A stretch of 64,000 nt of DNA from Deinococcus arcticus (GCF_003028415.1 NZ_PYSV01000006.1:124001-188000); one strand, 5' to 3'. Positions 40,753 to 53,397 are shown, numbered from the stretch's first letter. Notes: generated by a model from the sequence alone, not told the origin. Program-made: numbers and translations.

Positions 40753-43700
40753 TCACCCGGCCTCGTCGGCCGCCTGCAGCGTGAAATGAAACGCCGAACC
40801 TTCCCCCGGCGCCGAATCCACCCACAGCTGCCCGCCGTGCTGAGAGACAATCTTCTCGCAGATGGCCAGGCCCAGCCCGGTGCCCTCATAGCGGTCGCGG
40901 CCATGCAGGCGCTGGAACATCTCGAAGACCTTGCTCTGGTACGCCGGCTCGATGCCGATGCCGTTGTCGCGCACGGTCAGGCGCCACAGGGGGCCGTCGC
41001 GCTGCGCGCTGACCCGCACCAGCGGCGCGGCCTCGGCGCGGAACTTGACCGCGTTGCCAATCAGGTTCTGGAACAGCTGCGCCAGCCGGGGCACCGAGCC
41101 CAGCACCCGGGGCAGCGGCGCCGCCTGAACCCGCGCGCCGGATTCGCGCAGCGCCGCGTCCAGGCGGCCCAGGGCCTCGCGCAGCGCGTCGCCGGCCTCC
41201 ACCGGCTCCAGCGGCAGGCGCTCGGCATTCAGGCGGGAAAACACCAGCAGGTCGTTCACCAGCAGCTTCATGCGCTCGGCACCCTGCTCCACGGTGCGCA
41301 GGTACAGCTGCGCGCGTTCGTCCAGGCGGTCGCCGTAGCGGTGGGCCAGCAGCCCCGCGTACGACCCCACCGTGCGAATGGGTTCCTGCAGGTCGTGGCT
41401 GGCCACGTAGGCAAAGCGTTCCAGTTCCGCGTTGCTGCGCGACAGTTCGGCGTTGGCCCGGGCCATCTCGCGCTGCAGCGCCATCTGCTCGGAGATATCT
41501 GAGCCCACCGCCACCGCCCCCACAATCGCCTCGCCCTGCCGGATGGGCGCGGCCGCCAGCCGCATCACGCGGTCTTCCCCGCTGGTCAGGTGGCGCACCA
41601 GCACGTCGCGGCGCACCTCGCGCCCCCCCATGGCCTGCACGAACGGTTCCTCGTGCAGGGGCAGGCGCTCGCCCGTCTGGGGATCGCGGCTGCGCAGTTC
41701 CTCGCCCAGTTCGCCCACCGCGCGGTCCAGCTGCGCCGGGTCCGTGAAGCCCAGCAGGGTCAGCGCCGGGCCGTTGGCCCGCTTGATGCCGCTCAGGTCG
41801 CCCACGTACACGGCGTCGGGCAGGCTGGCGAGAATGGTGTTCAGCTCGGCCGCCTGCCGCTCGCTGTGCGCCAGGGCACCCTGCAGTTCGGCGGTGCGCT
41901 CGGCCACCCGCATTTCCAGCTCGGCCGAGTGCGCCTGCTCGCGCGCCAGGGCCTCACGGCGCAGCGCGGCCATGGCCAGTTGCGCGTTCACCTTCGCCAG
42001 CAGTTCGCGGGCGCTGAACGGCTTGACCAGATAGTCGTCGGCGCCCGCTTCCAGGCCCTGTACCCGCGCTTCCTCGCCCGCGCGGGCCGAGAGCATGATC
42101 ACCGGCAGGTCGTGCAGCGCCGGGTCCGTGCGAATGGCCGCAAGCAGGCCCAGGCCGGAGAGCCGGGGCATCATCACGTCGGTCAGCAGCAGGTCCGGGG
42201 CCTGGGCACGCGCGGCGTCCAGGGCCGCTTGCCCGTCGGCCACCACCTGCAGGTCGTGGTGGGGCGAGAGCAGCCGGGTCAGGTACTCGCGCAGATCGGC
42301 GTTGTCGTCGGCCACCAGCACCCGGCGCCGCACCGCCGTGGCCGGAGCGACCGGCGCCGTGTCCTGCGCCTGCGGCACCTCGTGGGGCAGCCAGCGCAGG
42401 GCCTCTTCTACAAACGGCAGGGCCCCGCGTGCGCCCGCTGGCGCCGGGGGGGCGTCGGTCACGCGGTCCGGGGGCAGGTGGGCGGCGCCCAGCGGCAGGC
42501 GCACGGTGAAGGCCGTGCCCTGGCCCGGCACGCTCTGGGCCTCAATGTCGCCGCCGTGCAGGTGCACGATCTCGCGCACCAGCGCCAGCCCGATGCCGCT
42601 GCCTTCAAAGGAGCGCCCACGCTGGCCCTCGACCCGGTGAAAGCGCTCGAACAGGCGCCCCAGTTCGGCTTCGGGCACGCCCACCCCGGTGTCCTGCACG
42701 CTCAGCACGGCGTGGCGGTCCTCCGCGCGCACCGTCAAGGCCACCTCGCCTTCCAGGGTGAACTTGAAGGCGTTGGACAGCAGGTTCAGCACCACCTTCT
42801 CCCACAGGTCGCGGTCCACGTACACGGCCCCCGGCAGCGGCGAGAGTTCCACCCGGAAACCCAGGCCCGCGCGCTCCATGGCGGCGCGGAAACTGCTGGC
42901 CAGATCGGCGTTCAGGGCCAGGAAGTCCACCGGGGCAAAGCGGGCCTGCACCCGGCCCGATTCCAGGCGAGAGAAATCCAGCAGGCTGTTGACCAGCCGC
43001 AGCAAGCGCAGGCTGTTGCGGTGGGCCAGTTGCAGCGTCTGCAGCTGCGCGGGCGCCAGCGGGCCCAGTTCGCCGGTCAGCAGGTCTTCCAGCGGCCCCA
43101 GCATCAGGGTCAGGGGCGTGCGCAGTTCGTGGCTGGCATTGGCAAAAAAGGCAGTCTTGGCCCGGTCCAGTTCGGCCAGGGCCTCGGCCCGCTGGCGCGC
43201 CTGCTCGTAGGCGGCCGCACTCGCCAGCCCCGAGACGATCTGCGCGGCACACAGTTCCAGAAAACTGCGGTACGCGTCGTCCAGCGGCCGGTAGGGGTTG
43301 AGGCCCGCAATCAGCACCCCGGCGGGCCCACCGGCGCCGGGCTGGTTCAGGGGCAGGCTCAGCGCGCGCCCCGGCGGCCGGTCCCAGGGGCCGCCGGGCA
43401 GGTCCGGCGCGGCGCCCAGGTCGTGCAGGGCACTGGCGGCCTCGCCGGAGAGCACGGCCGCTCCTGCCCAGGGCGTGCCGGCCTCGGGCGCCAGCTGAGC
43501 GGGCGCCAGCGGGTGCCCCTCAGGCAGACCAAAGCGCAGGGCGCAGCGCAGAGTGCCATCCCGGGCTGGCAGGTAGATCAGCACGAAGGGCAGGTCGTGC
43601 GCTTCCTCGGCCAGCGCCGCCTGCGCCGCGTTCATCACCCCGGTCGCCGTGCGCGCCTCGTTCAGCCGAGCCGACAGCCGCCCCAGCACCCGCAGCCGCC

Positions 43701-44199
43701 GCTCGCCCACCACCCGCTCGCTGTCCTCGGTGACCACACACAGCATGCCGGTGACCGCGCCAGCGTCGTCGGCCAGGGGGCTGTAGGAGAAGGTGTGATA
43801 GGTCTCCTCGGGGTAGCCGCTGCGCTCTAAAAACAGCTGCAGGCCCTCGTCCCAGGTGGCCTCTCCGGCCTGGAGCACCTGGGCAATGCGCGGCCCGATG
43901 TCCTTCCAGATCTCGGCCCACACCACGTCTGAGCGCGCCCCCAGGGCCCAGTCGCCCTTGACGCCCAGGGTGGGCAGGTAGGCGTCATTGCAGAAAAACA
44001 GCAGCTCGGGACCCCAGGCCATCCACATGGCAAAGCGCGAGGTGAGCATGATGCGCACGGCGGTTTTCAGACTCTGCGGCCACCCGGCCGGCTCGCCCAG
44101 CGAGGTGCGGGTCCAGTCGAAGGCCAGCATGCGCCGGGCCATCTCGCCGCCCCCGGCAAACAGGCCCAGCGACAGATCAAAGTCGGAAGAGGTGGTCAT
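40753..44199 (-). CDS. Hybrid sensor histidine kinase with two kinase cores, receiver, GAF and PAS domains
   Basis: 1148 aa, no membrane segment. PAS-like N-terminus (about 25-160, with FFCNDAYLPTLG), GAF-like (about 180-335), first HisKA with phospho-acceptor H357 (FFANASHELRTPLT), first ATPase (about 460-572, NLLSNAFKF and DTGVGVPEAE), receiver (about 625-742, phospho-acceptor D674 in LLLTDVMMP), a coiled segment, PAS (about 785-905), second kinase with H935 (FAYVASHDLQEPIR, the bacteriophytochrome-type H box) and second ATPase to the C-terminus (QNLIGNAVKF, DNGIGIEPAY, GTGLGLAI). It is a cytoplasmic signalling integrator; the input is unknown and no partner regulator is adjacent (the nearest is at 51815). 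Confidence 0.9.
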   Translation of the reverse strand: MTTSSDFDLSLGLFAGGGEMARRMLAFDWTRTSLGEPAGWPQSLKTAVRIMLTSRFAMWMAWGPELLFFCNDAYLPTLGVKGDWALGARSDVVWAEIWKDIGPRIAQVLQAGEATWDEGLQLFLERSGYPEETYHTFSYSPLADDAGAVTGMLCVVTEDSERVVGERRLRVLGRLSARLNEARTATGVMNAAQAALAEEAHDLPFVLIYLPARDGTLRCALRFGLPEGHPLAPAQLAPEAGTPWAGAAVLSGEAASALHDLGAAPDLPGGPWDRPPGRALSLPLNQPGAGGPAGVLIAGLNPYRPLDDAYRSFLELCAAQIVSGLASAAAYEQARQRAEALAELDRAKTAFFANASHELRTPLTLMLGPLEDLLTGELGPLAPAQLQTLQLAHRNSLRLLRLVNSLLDFSRLESGRVQARFAPVDFLALNADLASSFRAAMERAGLGFRVELSPLPGAVYVDRDLWEKVVLNLLSNAFKFTLEGEVALTVRAEDRHAVLSVQDTGVGVPEAELGRLFERFHRVEGQRGRSFEGSGIGLALVREIVHLHGGDIEAQSVPGQGTAFTVRLPLGAAHLPPDRVTDAPPAPAGARGALPFVEEALRWLPHEVPQAQDTAPVAPATAVRRRVLVADDNADLREYLTRLLSPHHDLQVVADGQAALDAARAQAPDLLLTDVMMPRLSGLGLLAAIRTDPALHDLPVIMLSARAGEEARVQGLEAGADDYLVKPFSARELLAKVNAQLAMAALRREALAREQAHSAELEMRVAERTAELQGALAHSERQAAELNTILASLPDAVYVGDLSGIKRANGPALTLLGFTDPAQLDRAVGELGEELRSRDPQTGERLPLHEEPFVQAMGGREVRRDVLVRHLTSGEDRVMRLAAAPIRQGEAIVGAVAVGSDISEQMALQREMARANAELSRSNAELERFAYVASHDLQEPIRTVGSYAGLLAHRYGDRLDERAQLYLRTVEQGAERMKLLVNDLLVFSRLNAERLPLEPVEAGDALREALGRLDAALRESGARVQAAPLPRVLGSVPRLAQLFQNLIGNAVKFRAEAAPLVRVSAQRDGPLWRLTVRDNGIGIEPAYQSKVFEMFQRLHGRDRYEGTGLGLAICEKIVSQHGGQLWVDSAPGEGSAFHFTLQAADEAG

Positions 44200-44261
44200 G
44201 GACAGTCAGGAGCATACGGCACCGCCGCGCCCCGGCCCTGCAAGCCCCCTCACCAACAGGA

Positions 44262-44300
44262 GCGGGGCAGGAACCGTGGTGCTCACGTTTCCTGCCCCGC
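44262..44300 (-). terminator. Terminator hairpin of trigger factor
   Basis: GCGGGGCAGGAA ... TTTCCTGCCCCGC, 11-12 bp stem between the tig stop and the kinase start. Confidence 0.75.
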
Positions 44301-44309
44301 CGGCCAGAA

Positions 44310-45677
<1,368 letters not shown>

Positions 45678-46231
45678 TGGGTCTCCCGTCTGCGCCTGGG
45701 TCCGGCCGGTTCGCGGCGCGCCCCGCTGGAGGGGGCCGTGCTGGGCAAACCGCCGAACGCGCAGGCGCCCGATCTTGATTCTGCCGTGTCGCCGCGCGTC
45801 CGCAGATGCGGCGGGTGCAGGCGACATGCCGCCGAGCATCATAGTGCATTTGCGCGGGGGCGGGGCGCGTGCCTCAAGACGCGCGTGCAGGCGGCGGCGC
45901 CGTGAACACGCCCCTGGGGCCGCGTTCTGCCCGGCAGCGCGGCCCCCACAGCGCGGCCCCACCGCCTGCGCCTGTCCAGGGTGCCGTCCTGAAGTCGCCG
46001 TGCCTCATGGAGACGCCGTGCCGGGCAGCCACCAGCCGCCGTGCCCTTCGCCGGCATGGGGGCTGAAGCGGCAGACGGGCGCGTCTTCCCCATCTGCCGC
46101 TTCAGCCCCCGGCGTCCCGGAGCCGGTCCACTGCCCGGAACCCCGCTTCTGGGCCTGCGTTCTGGCGCCGCTGTGCGGCGGTCCGTCGGCCAGGCCAACC
46201 GTACCCCTGACGCTCTGTCCCGGAACCCGGC
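45678..46231. other. 550-bp intergenic region with an 18-bp perfect hairpin
   Basis: No convincing gene. TATGAT at 45838-45843 (minus strand) could be the tig -10 box with a leader of about 150 nt. GGGGGCTGAAGCGGCAGA (46058-46075) and its exact complement (46093-46110) make an 18-bp stem with a 17-nt loop. The hairpin is 120 bp beyond the stop of the 378-aa gene. Confidence 0.5.
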
Positions 46232-47368
46232 TCAGCGCTCCTGAATCACGCTGCAGGTGCCGGCCTCCTCGATGTCGGCGTCCTGGTTCTTGCCGTACAG
46301 GGCGTCGCCGCTCATCTTGTCCGGGGCGACCGTGCCCAGCTGGTCAATCCGGCAGCCAAACACCCGGCCATCATCGGCAAAGATGGCGGCCACCGCGCTG
46401 GCTGGGTTGATTTTGAGAAGCATGTCGCCGGGAATGGCCCCCAGGCCGCGACCACGCCACAGGTCGCCCTCGCGCTTCAGAGTGCCCTTCCAGCTGCCCA
46501 GAGGCGTGGTGACGGTCCAGGTGTCGCCGTCGCGCGGCGCGATGGGCCACGCGGGTCTGACGGCCACCTTGCTGCTGGCCAGGGCTGACGCCGGGCCCAG
46601 CGCGGCGCTGCACTGCCCCAGCGACGTCTGAACGTTCATATCGTAGGCGGTGCCCGTCAGCACGGCTCCTGCAGCCCCCGAGCGCTCAATGACGCACAGC
46701 TGCTCGGATTTCTGCGACATGACCATGAAGGTCAGGGCCTCGCCAGTGGCCGAGGCGCCCATGATGGTCGGCGGGGTGCGCGAGATAACGCCGCTGAAGT
46801 TTCCTGGCTGGCCTTCAAGGGTCGCGGTGACGGTGCCGGCAGGCAGCTTGACGCTCCAGGTCTGACCGGCGGCCAGCGTGTAGGGCCAGCTCACGGCGCC
46901 CCTGCTGGCCTGGCCCTGCAACTGTCCGGTGCAGGTACCGCGCGCCTCGCTGGGGCCGTCGTTCCGGGCGAACAGTGACAGCTTGCCGCTGTACACGGGC
47001 CCCGGCCCCTTCTCCAGGCGGCACGCCCAGTAGCCGCCGCCGGGCTGAAGCGTCAGCAGGGACCAGAGCGTCCTGTCGTTTGACAGCACCAGCCAGCCTT
47101 TCTGGGTGCCCCGTGGGGTCTTCACCTGCAGCTCGCGGTCACCGTCGCTGTCAAGCTGGCCGGCGGTGGCGGTCCAGGTTTCCCCGGCCGCCGAGAAGAT
47201 CCAGGTCTGGCCCTCGGCGGTGGCGGGCGGCCAGCTGGCGCCGCTCTGCGCCGAGGCCCCCGTGTCCAGGACCGTGCCCAGCAGCGCGCCCGCGAGCAGG
47301 CTGCCGAGCACAGTGGCGCGGCGCCGAGAGAAATGGCCGTGGGTGTGGTGGATGCCTGTGGTCTTCAT
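46232..47368 (-). CDS. Exported protein of three tandem ~100-aa Cys-containing modules
   Basis: 378 aa. MKTTGIHHTHGHFSRRRATV followed by LGSLLAGALLGTVLDTGASA is a signal peptide with an Arg triplet. The mature part is three repeats that each open with GQTW/GDTW (GQTWIFSAAGETWTATAG, GQTWSVKLPAGTVTATLEG, GDTWTVTTPLGSWKGTLKR), have a mid-repeat Cys before an acidic or basic residue (ACRLE, LCVIE, GCRID) and close on GTC/GQC. The two Cys per repeat probably form a disulfide. Beta-rich; function unknown. TAGGGT (47375-47380) ends 6 nt before the ATG. Confidence 0.72.
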   Translation of the reverse strand: MKTTGIHHTHGHFSRRRATVLGSLLAGALLGTVLDTGASAQSGASWPPATAEGQTWIFSAAGETWTATAGQLDSDGDRELQVKTPRGTQKGWLVLSNDRTLWSLLTLQPGGGYWACRLEKGPGPVYSGKLSLFARNDGPSEARGTCTGQLQGQASRGAVSWPYTLAAGQTWSVKLPAGTVTATLEGQPGNFSGVISRTPPTIMGASATGEALTFMVMSQKSEQLCVIERSGAAGAVLTGTAYDMNVQTSLGQCSAALGPASALASSKVAVRPAWPIAPRDGDTWTVTTPLGSWKGTLKREGDLWRGRGLGAIPGDMLLKINPASAVAAIFADDGRVFGCRIDQLGTVAPDKMSGDALYGKNQDADIEEAGTCSVIQER

Positions 47369-47374
47369 GCCCTC

Positions 47375-47380
47375 ACCCTA
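47375..47380 (-). promoter_or_regulatory. -10 box TAGGGT of the three-module gene, leaderless
   Basis: Six nt before ATG 47368. Confidence 0.5.
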
Positions 47381-47455
47381 CGGACGGGGCGGGACAGTTG
47401 GCAGGACAGTTTGGCGGCCCCAGCAGCCGGCGGCGCCCGCACGGGGCCACAAGCG

Positions 47456-47482
47456 AAAAGCACCGGCATGGCCGGTGCTTTT
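47456..47482 (-). terminator. Terminator after tRNA-Leu
   Basis: AAAAGCACCGGC-ATG-GCCGGTGCTTTT, perfect 12-bp arms, T run on the minus strand. Confidence 0.9.
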
Positions 47483-47491
47483 CACTGCTGC

Positions 47492-47578
<87 letters not shown>

Positions 47579-47584
47579 ACGTTC

Positions 47585-47618
47585 AAAAAAGCCGGCCCCG
47601 GGCATGCGCCTGGGGCCG
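47585..47618 (-). terminator. Terminator between the two tRNAs
   Basis: Minus strand CCGGCCCC ... GGGGCCGG then CTTTTTTG. It separates the tRNA-His transcript from tRNA-Leu. Confidence 0.8.
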
Positions 47619-47624
47619 GGTGCT

Positions 47625-47702
47625 TGGGGTGGATTAGGGGATTTGAACCCCCGACCTCCGCTTCCACAGAGCGGCGCTCTAACCGACTGAGCTAAACCCA
47701 CC
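47625..47702 (-). tRNA. tRNA-His (anticodon GUG)
   Basis: Minus strand with the extra G-1 pairing C73 that marks tRNA-His; anticodon loop CTGTGGA within CCGCT/AGCGG stem; T loop GGGGTTCAAATCCCC; CCA encoded (47625-47627). Confidence 0.95.
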
Positions 47703-47782
47703 ACGCGCCCACGTCTTGCAGGCCCACACAGCTTAAGGGGGGCGGGGCAAGGTGTCAATCCCGGGCGCATGGTCGGCTCAAC

Positions 47783-48196
47783 CTACTTCAGCGTCTGCAC
47801 GTACGCCTGAATGGCGGCCACCTGGGCGTCGGTGGCGGGGGCGCCGTCCAGGCCCGTCTGGCGGAAGCGGGGCATCACTGTGCCCAGTTCACGCCCCTGG
47901 GGCGACTGGCCGTCCAGCACGGCCCGGGTGAACTCGGCGCTCCCCCAGGCGGCGGTGTGGGCCAGGCCCGGGCCCAGCCCGCCTTCGGCCTTGGCCCCGT
48001 GGCAGCCCGCGCAGTTGCCTGCGTACAGCGCCTGACCGTCGGGGGCACTGGGCGCCGCCGCGCTGACCTGGGCGCCACTTCCGGCGCCCGACAGCCGCCC
48101 CCCGGCCTGGTAGGCCCCCACCCCCAGCACCGCGCCCACCACCAGAAACGTCACCAGGCCCGCCACCTGCCGGCCGCTGTAAAACTCGCCGCTCAC
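47783..48196 (-). CDS. Membrane-anchored cytochrome c, last gene of the oxidase operon
   Basis: 137 aa. One N-terminal membrane segment (residues about 11-30, VAGLVTFLVVGAVLGVGAYQ), a flexible linker, then a class I cytochrome c with heme motif CAGCH (62-66) and distal Met in VMPRFRQTG. Start GTG 48196 follows the oxidase subunit I stop; GTG 48205, overlapping that stop, is the alternative. Likely electron donor to the CuA site of the ba3 oxidase, on the outer face of the membrane. Confidence 0.85.
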   Translation of the reverse strand: MSGEFYSGRQVAGLVTFLVVGAVLGVGAYQAGGRLSGAGSGAQVSAAAPSAPDGQALYAGNCAGCHGAKAEGGLGPGLAHTAAWGSAEFTRAVLDGQSPQGRELGTVMPRFRQTGLDGAPATDAQVAAIQAYVQTLK

Positions 48197-48198
48197 GC

Positions 48199-49926
<1,728 letters not shown>

Positions 49927-49928
49927 AG

Positions 49929-50507
49929 TTACTCCTTGGCCGCCGGGGCAGGCGGCTCCACCAGAAAGCGGGTGATCATGTTGTGGTGGCCCAGGCCGCA
50001 GTATTCGTTGCAGATGACGTGCTGCTCGCCGCTCCTGCGGAAGGTGACGGTCAGGGTGGCCACGTGGCCGGGCAGCAGTTCCACGTTGACGTTCGTGCCG
50101 GTGATCTGAAAGCCGTGGGCGACATCGGTGGCGGTCACGTGCAGGGTGACGGGGCGCCCGGCCGGCAGGCGCAGCACCGCCGGCTGAAAGGTGAAGTTCC
50201 CCGCCACGATGTAGGCGTCCAGCGTGCCCTGGGCATTCACCACCGGCTGCCCGGCCGCGTCCACCACCAGCCCCGGCCGGGCAAAGGGCGTGGCGGCCAG
50301 GTTGGCGGGGTCCACGCGGCCCTTGGTTACGGCCATGCTGTGGCCGCCCCCCTGGCCGCTCAGGCGAGGGTAGGTGCCGCTGATCAGGCTGCTCAGCACA
50401 CCCACGAACAGCAACACGGTCATGACCACGGCCACCCCCAGCCAGATGCGCTCGTAGCGCTCCAGGGCGTGGTGGTCCAGGCGCGGGGCTTGCGGCGCGC
50501 GGCGCAT
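49929..50507 (-). CDS. ba3-type cytochrome c oxidase subunit II (CuA)
   Basis: 192 aa. One N-terminal membrane helix (residues about 20-45) then a cupredoxin domain; CuA ligands CNEYCGLGHHNM near the C-terminus and an upstream His in TDVAHGFQI. Accepts electrons from cytochrome c and passes them to subunit I. Preceded by TGAG between the subunit IIa stop and this ATG. Confidence 0.93.
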   Translation of the reverse strand: MRRAPQAPRLDHHALERYERIWLGVAVVMTVLLFVGVLSSLISGTYPRLSGQGGGHSMAVTKGRVDPANLAATPFARPGLVVDAAGQPVVNAQGTLDAYIVAGNFTFQPAVLRLPAGRPVTLHVTATDVAHGFQITGTNVNVELLPGHVATLTVTFRRSGEQHVICNEYCGLGHHNMITRFLVEPPAPAAKE

Positions 50508-50508
50508 C

Positions 50509-50667
50509 TCAGGCCCGTCCCTGGAAGATGCCCAGGACCAGCAGCCACAGGGTGGAGATGCTCAGCACCAGCACGGCAATCACCATCAGCGTGCCCCGGG
50601 GGGGCGTGGTGCGCTGCGGGCCCGCGTGGGGGTCGTGGGGGCGGGGCGCCTGGGGCGGGCGGCTCAT
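50509..50667 (-). CDS. Cytochrome oxidase subunit IIa-like, 52-aa single-span peptide
   Basis: Short ORF reading MSRPPQAPRPHDPHAGPQRT then TTPPRGTLMVIAVLVLSISTL... i.e. a Pro-rich front and one hydrophobic helix (about residues 27-47) ending GIFQGRA. AGGAGG lies 7 nt upstream and its stop abuts the CuA subunit ATG (TGAGATG). In Thermus ba3 oxidase a single-helix subunit IIa fills the place of the missing second helix of subunit II, and gene position and topology fit that. Confidence 0.75.
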   Translation of the reverse strand: MSRPPQAPRPHDPHAGPQRTTPPRGTLMVIAVLVLSISTLWLLVLGIFQGRA

Positions 50668-50876
50668 GGCCCGCCCTCCTGGCCTGGGGTGCCCGGCTGG
50701 CCCAGCTGCGTGGCCGGCGTCCGTTCAAGTCTGCGCCGTTCAGGATTCCGCATGAAAGACCTCCATGCGGCGAGCCTCGCCCCGGGGCGTTACGAGGCCA
50801 TTACGACAGGCCAATCCCGAAGGGGCCAATTCGGAAGGTCATGACGGACAGCCGCGCGGCGCCGGGGAAAGGTGCC
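50668..50876. other. Intergenic region upstream of the oxidase operon
   Basis: 209 bp with no gene. Should contain the oxidase promoter; TTGAAC at about 50723-50728 on the minus strand is a possible -35 but I see no matching -10. A small CCGAA...TTCGG inverted repeat is at 50817-50836. Confidence 0.3.
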
Positions 50877-51716
50877 CTACAGCAGGCGGCCCGGGTCCAC
50901 CGCGCGCGCCGCCGGGTCCGGGGTGGCCACCGGCACGCCGTGGGCATTCAGGGCCTCGCGCAGCATGGGAATGTTTTTCAGGGCGTGGCCCTTGGTGGTG
51001 TTCTCGAAAAAGATATACAGCTCAGACAGGTCCCCCTGCACCAGGGCGATTTTCTGGGCCCACTCGTCCATCTCGGCGCGGTTGTAGCGGTAATCGTGGC
51101 GCTCGGCGGCACTCTGGCCTTCCCACCAGCTACCCGCGTTGCGCCCGTGCAGCCGCAGATACCCCACGTCGCCCGTGGCGTGCAGCTGCGGCTCGGGCAG
51201 ACCGCCGGCGGGTGGGTAGTCGGGGCTCACCCAGATCAGGCCGCGCTCGGCCATGCCGCTTCGCACCTCGGGGAGGTCCCAGTCGGCGCCGCGCAGTTCC
51301 ACGGCCAGTTCGTGGCCGGCAAAGCGTTCCGCCAGCCCCTGCAGGTACTTGCGGTTCTCGGCGGTGCGGTGAAACGAGTAGGGAAACTGCGCCAGGTAGG
51401 GCCCCATCACGCCTGCTTCGCGCAGCGGCTCCGGGCTTTGCAGCATGCGGTCAAAATCGGCGTCGGTGGGCGCGCGCTCGTGGGTAAAGACCTTGTTCAG
51501 CTTCACGGCAAAGCGGGTCTGGGCGCCGCTGCGGCGCACCATGCCCTCAAAGGCTTTCAGGCCCGGAATGCCGTAAAAGGAACTGTTCAGCTCCACAGCG
51601 TCAAAGTGCGCGGCGTAGGTGGACAGGTAGTCGTCCTTGCGCACCCCCTCGTACAGCAGGCCCGGCGCGGCCCAGTCCTCGTTGCTAAAGCCGCCACAGC
51701 CGATATACACGCGCAT
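50877..51716 (-). CDS. DUF72 family protein
   Basis: 279 aa TIM-barrel-like DUF72: RVYIGCGGFSNEDWAAPG at the start, YAAHFDAVELNSSFYGIP, FAVKLNKVFTHERAP, VELRGADW, YLRLHGRN, then LYIFFENTTKGHALKNI at the end. TACCCT ends 6 nt before ATG 51716, so the longer upstream reading is rejected. Widespread family; function unknown, sometimes described as related to UV/endonuclease-like barrels. Confidence 0.9.
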   Translation of the reverse strand: MRVYIGCGGFSNEDWAAPGLLYEGVRKDDYLSTYAAHFDAVELNSSFYGIPGLKAFEGMVRRSGAQTRFAVKLNKVFTHERAPTDADFDRMLQSPEPLREAGVMGPYLAQFPYSFHRTAENRKYLQGLAERFAGHELAVELRGADWDLPEVRSGMAERGLIWVSPDYPPAGGLPEPQLHATGDVGYLRLHGRNAGSWWEGQSAAERHDYRYNRAEMDEWAQKIALVQGDLSELYIFFENTTKGHALKNIPMLREALNAHGVPVATPDPAARAVDPGRLL

Positions 51717-51722
51717 ACGGTC

Positions 51723-51728
51723 AGGGTA
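51723..51728 (-). promoter_or_regulatory. -10 box TACCCT of the DUF72 gene, leaderless
   Basis: Six nt before ATG 51716. Confidence 0.55.
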
Positions 51729-51775
51729 AGCGCCCCCGGGGGCCAGGGGCGCGAAGTCTGAAGATTTTCTGGCCA

Positions 51776-51814
51776 AGTCGCTCGCTGTTGATCGGGGGCC
51801 TGGCAGCGAGAGAC
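51776..51814 (+). repeat. Fragment of structured repeat family B
   Basis: GCTCGCTGTTGATC (51780-51793) is identical to the start of the copy at 34785; CTCGCTG pairs with CAGCGAG (51804-51810). It ends at the response-regulator stop codon. The downstream core and stem are missing. Confidence 0.5.
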
Positions 51815-52240
51815 TTACGAGGTGCGTGGCGCGCGGTTGAGTAGGGTCCAGAACGCCTGAATGGTGCGCAGCGCTTCACGGAACTGGGTGAAGTCCAGCG
51901 GCTTGACCACATAGCCGCTGGCGCCGTGGGCGTAGCAGGCCCGGATGTCACGGCCCTCGCCGCTGGTGGTCAGCATCACCACCGGCAGGCCCTGCAGCCC
52001 GGGCTCAGCGCGGATGGCGTCCAGCACGGCCAGCCCGTCCATCTGGGGCATCTTGAGGTCCAGCAGCACCACGTCGGGCAGGGTGCCGGCCTCGCGGGCC
52101 TCGCGCAGCACGCTCAGCGCGGCGGCGCCGCTGGAGGCCACCAGCACTTCGGGGCGCCCAGGGGCCTCATCCAGGGCCGTCAGGGCCAGTTCAAGGTCGT
52201 TGTGGTTGTCGTCAACAAGCAGGATGCGGCGGGTGTTCAC
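51815..52240 (-). CDS. Single-domain response regulator (Rcp1/CheY-like)
   Basis: 141 aa receiver: ILLVDDNHNDLELAL (acidic pocket D10/D11), phospho-acceptor D61 in VVLLDLKMPQMDG, MLTTSGEGRDI (Thr), VVKPLDF (Lys). No output domain. The HNDLEL pattern and long C-terminal helix are typical of Rcp1-type partners of phytochrome-like kinases, such as the second kinase core of the protein at 40753. GTG start at 52240; an upstream in-frame ATG would add 52 residues not part of the fold. Confidence 0.87.
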   Translation of the reverse strand: MNTRRILLVDDNHNDLELALTALDEAPGRPEVLVASSGAAALSVLREAREAGTLPDVVLLDLKMPQMDGLAVLDAIRAEPGLQGLPVVMLTTSGEGRDIRACYAHGASGYVVKPLDFTQFREALRTIQAFWTLLNRAPRTS

Positions 52241-52520
52241 AGTGCCCCCAGGTGCAGGTGAGACCGAATCCAGAACGCACAGAAACTGTCGGGGCCGGAC
52301 CCCACCGCAGAGGAGAAAGACAGAGACAGGAAGACGCTGGGTGCAGAGGGAAGTGGGCAGCAGGGGCCCGGTGAAGACGAAACGGCCGGTGGTCAACCAC
52401 CAGTGACCCCCAGTTTAACAAAACCGCATGAGCGGACCTTAAAGATTTGCTTATCTGCCTGAGGGGGCCCCCGGCGCGGCCCTTCTTGACAGGGGCCACG
52501 CCGGGGCGCGCGCACCCGCG

Positions 52521-52526
52521 TAAACT
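52521..52526 (+). promoter_or_regulatory. -10 box TAAACT of hisF, leaderless
   Basis: Seven nt before ATG 52534. Confidence 0.6.
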
Positions 52527-52533
52527 GGCGCGC

Positions 52534-53334
<801 letters not shown>

Positions 53335-53397
53335 GTGGGCCTGCCTGTTGCTCCACTGACCACGCCCCACTTTCCACGCGCTGCCCGGAGGGCCCCC

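Noticed and set aside
45850..46230. ORFs across the 46058 hairpin region on both strands
   Set aside because: Frames cross the hairpin arms and have no start signals or recognisable domains.
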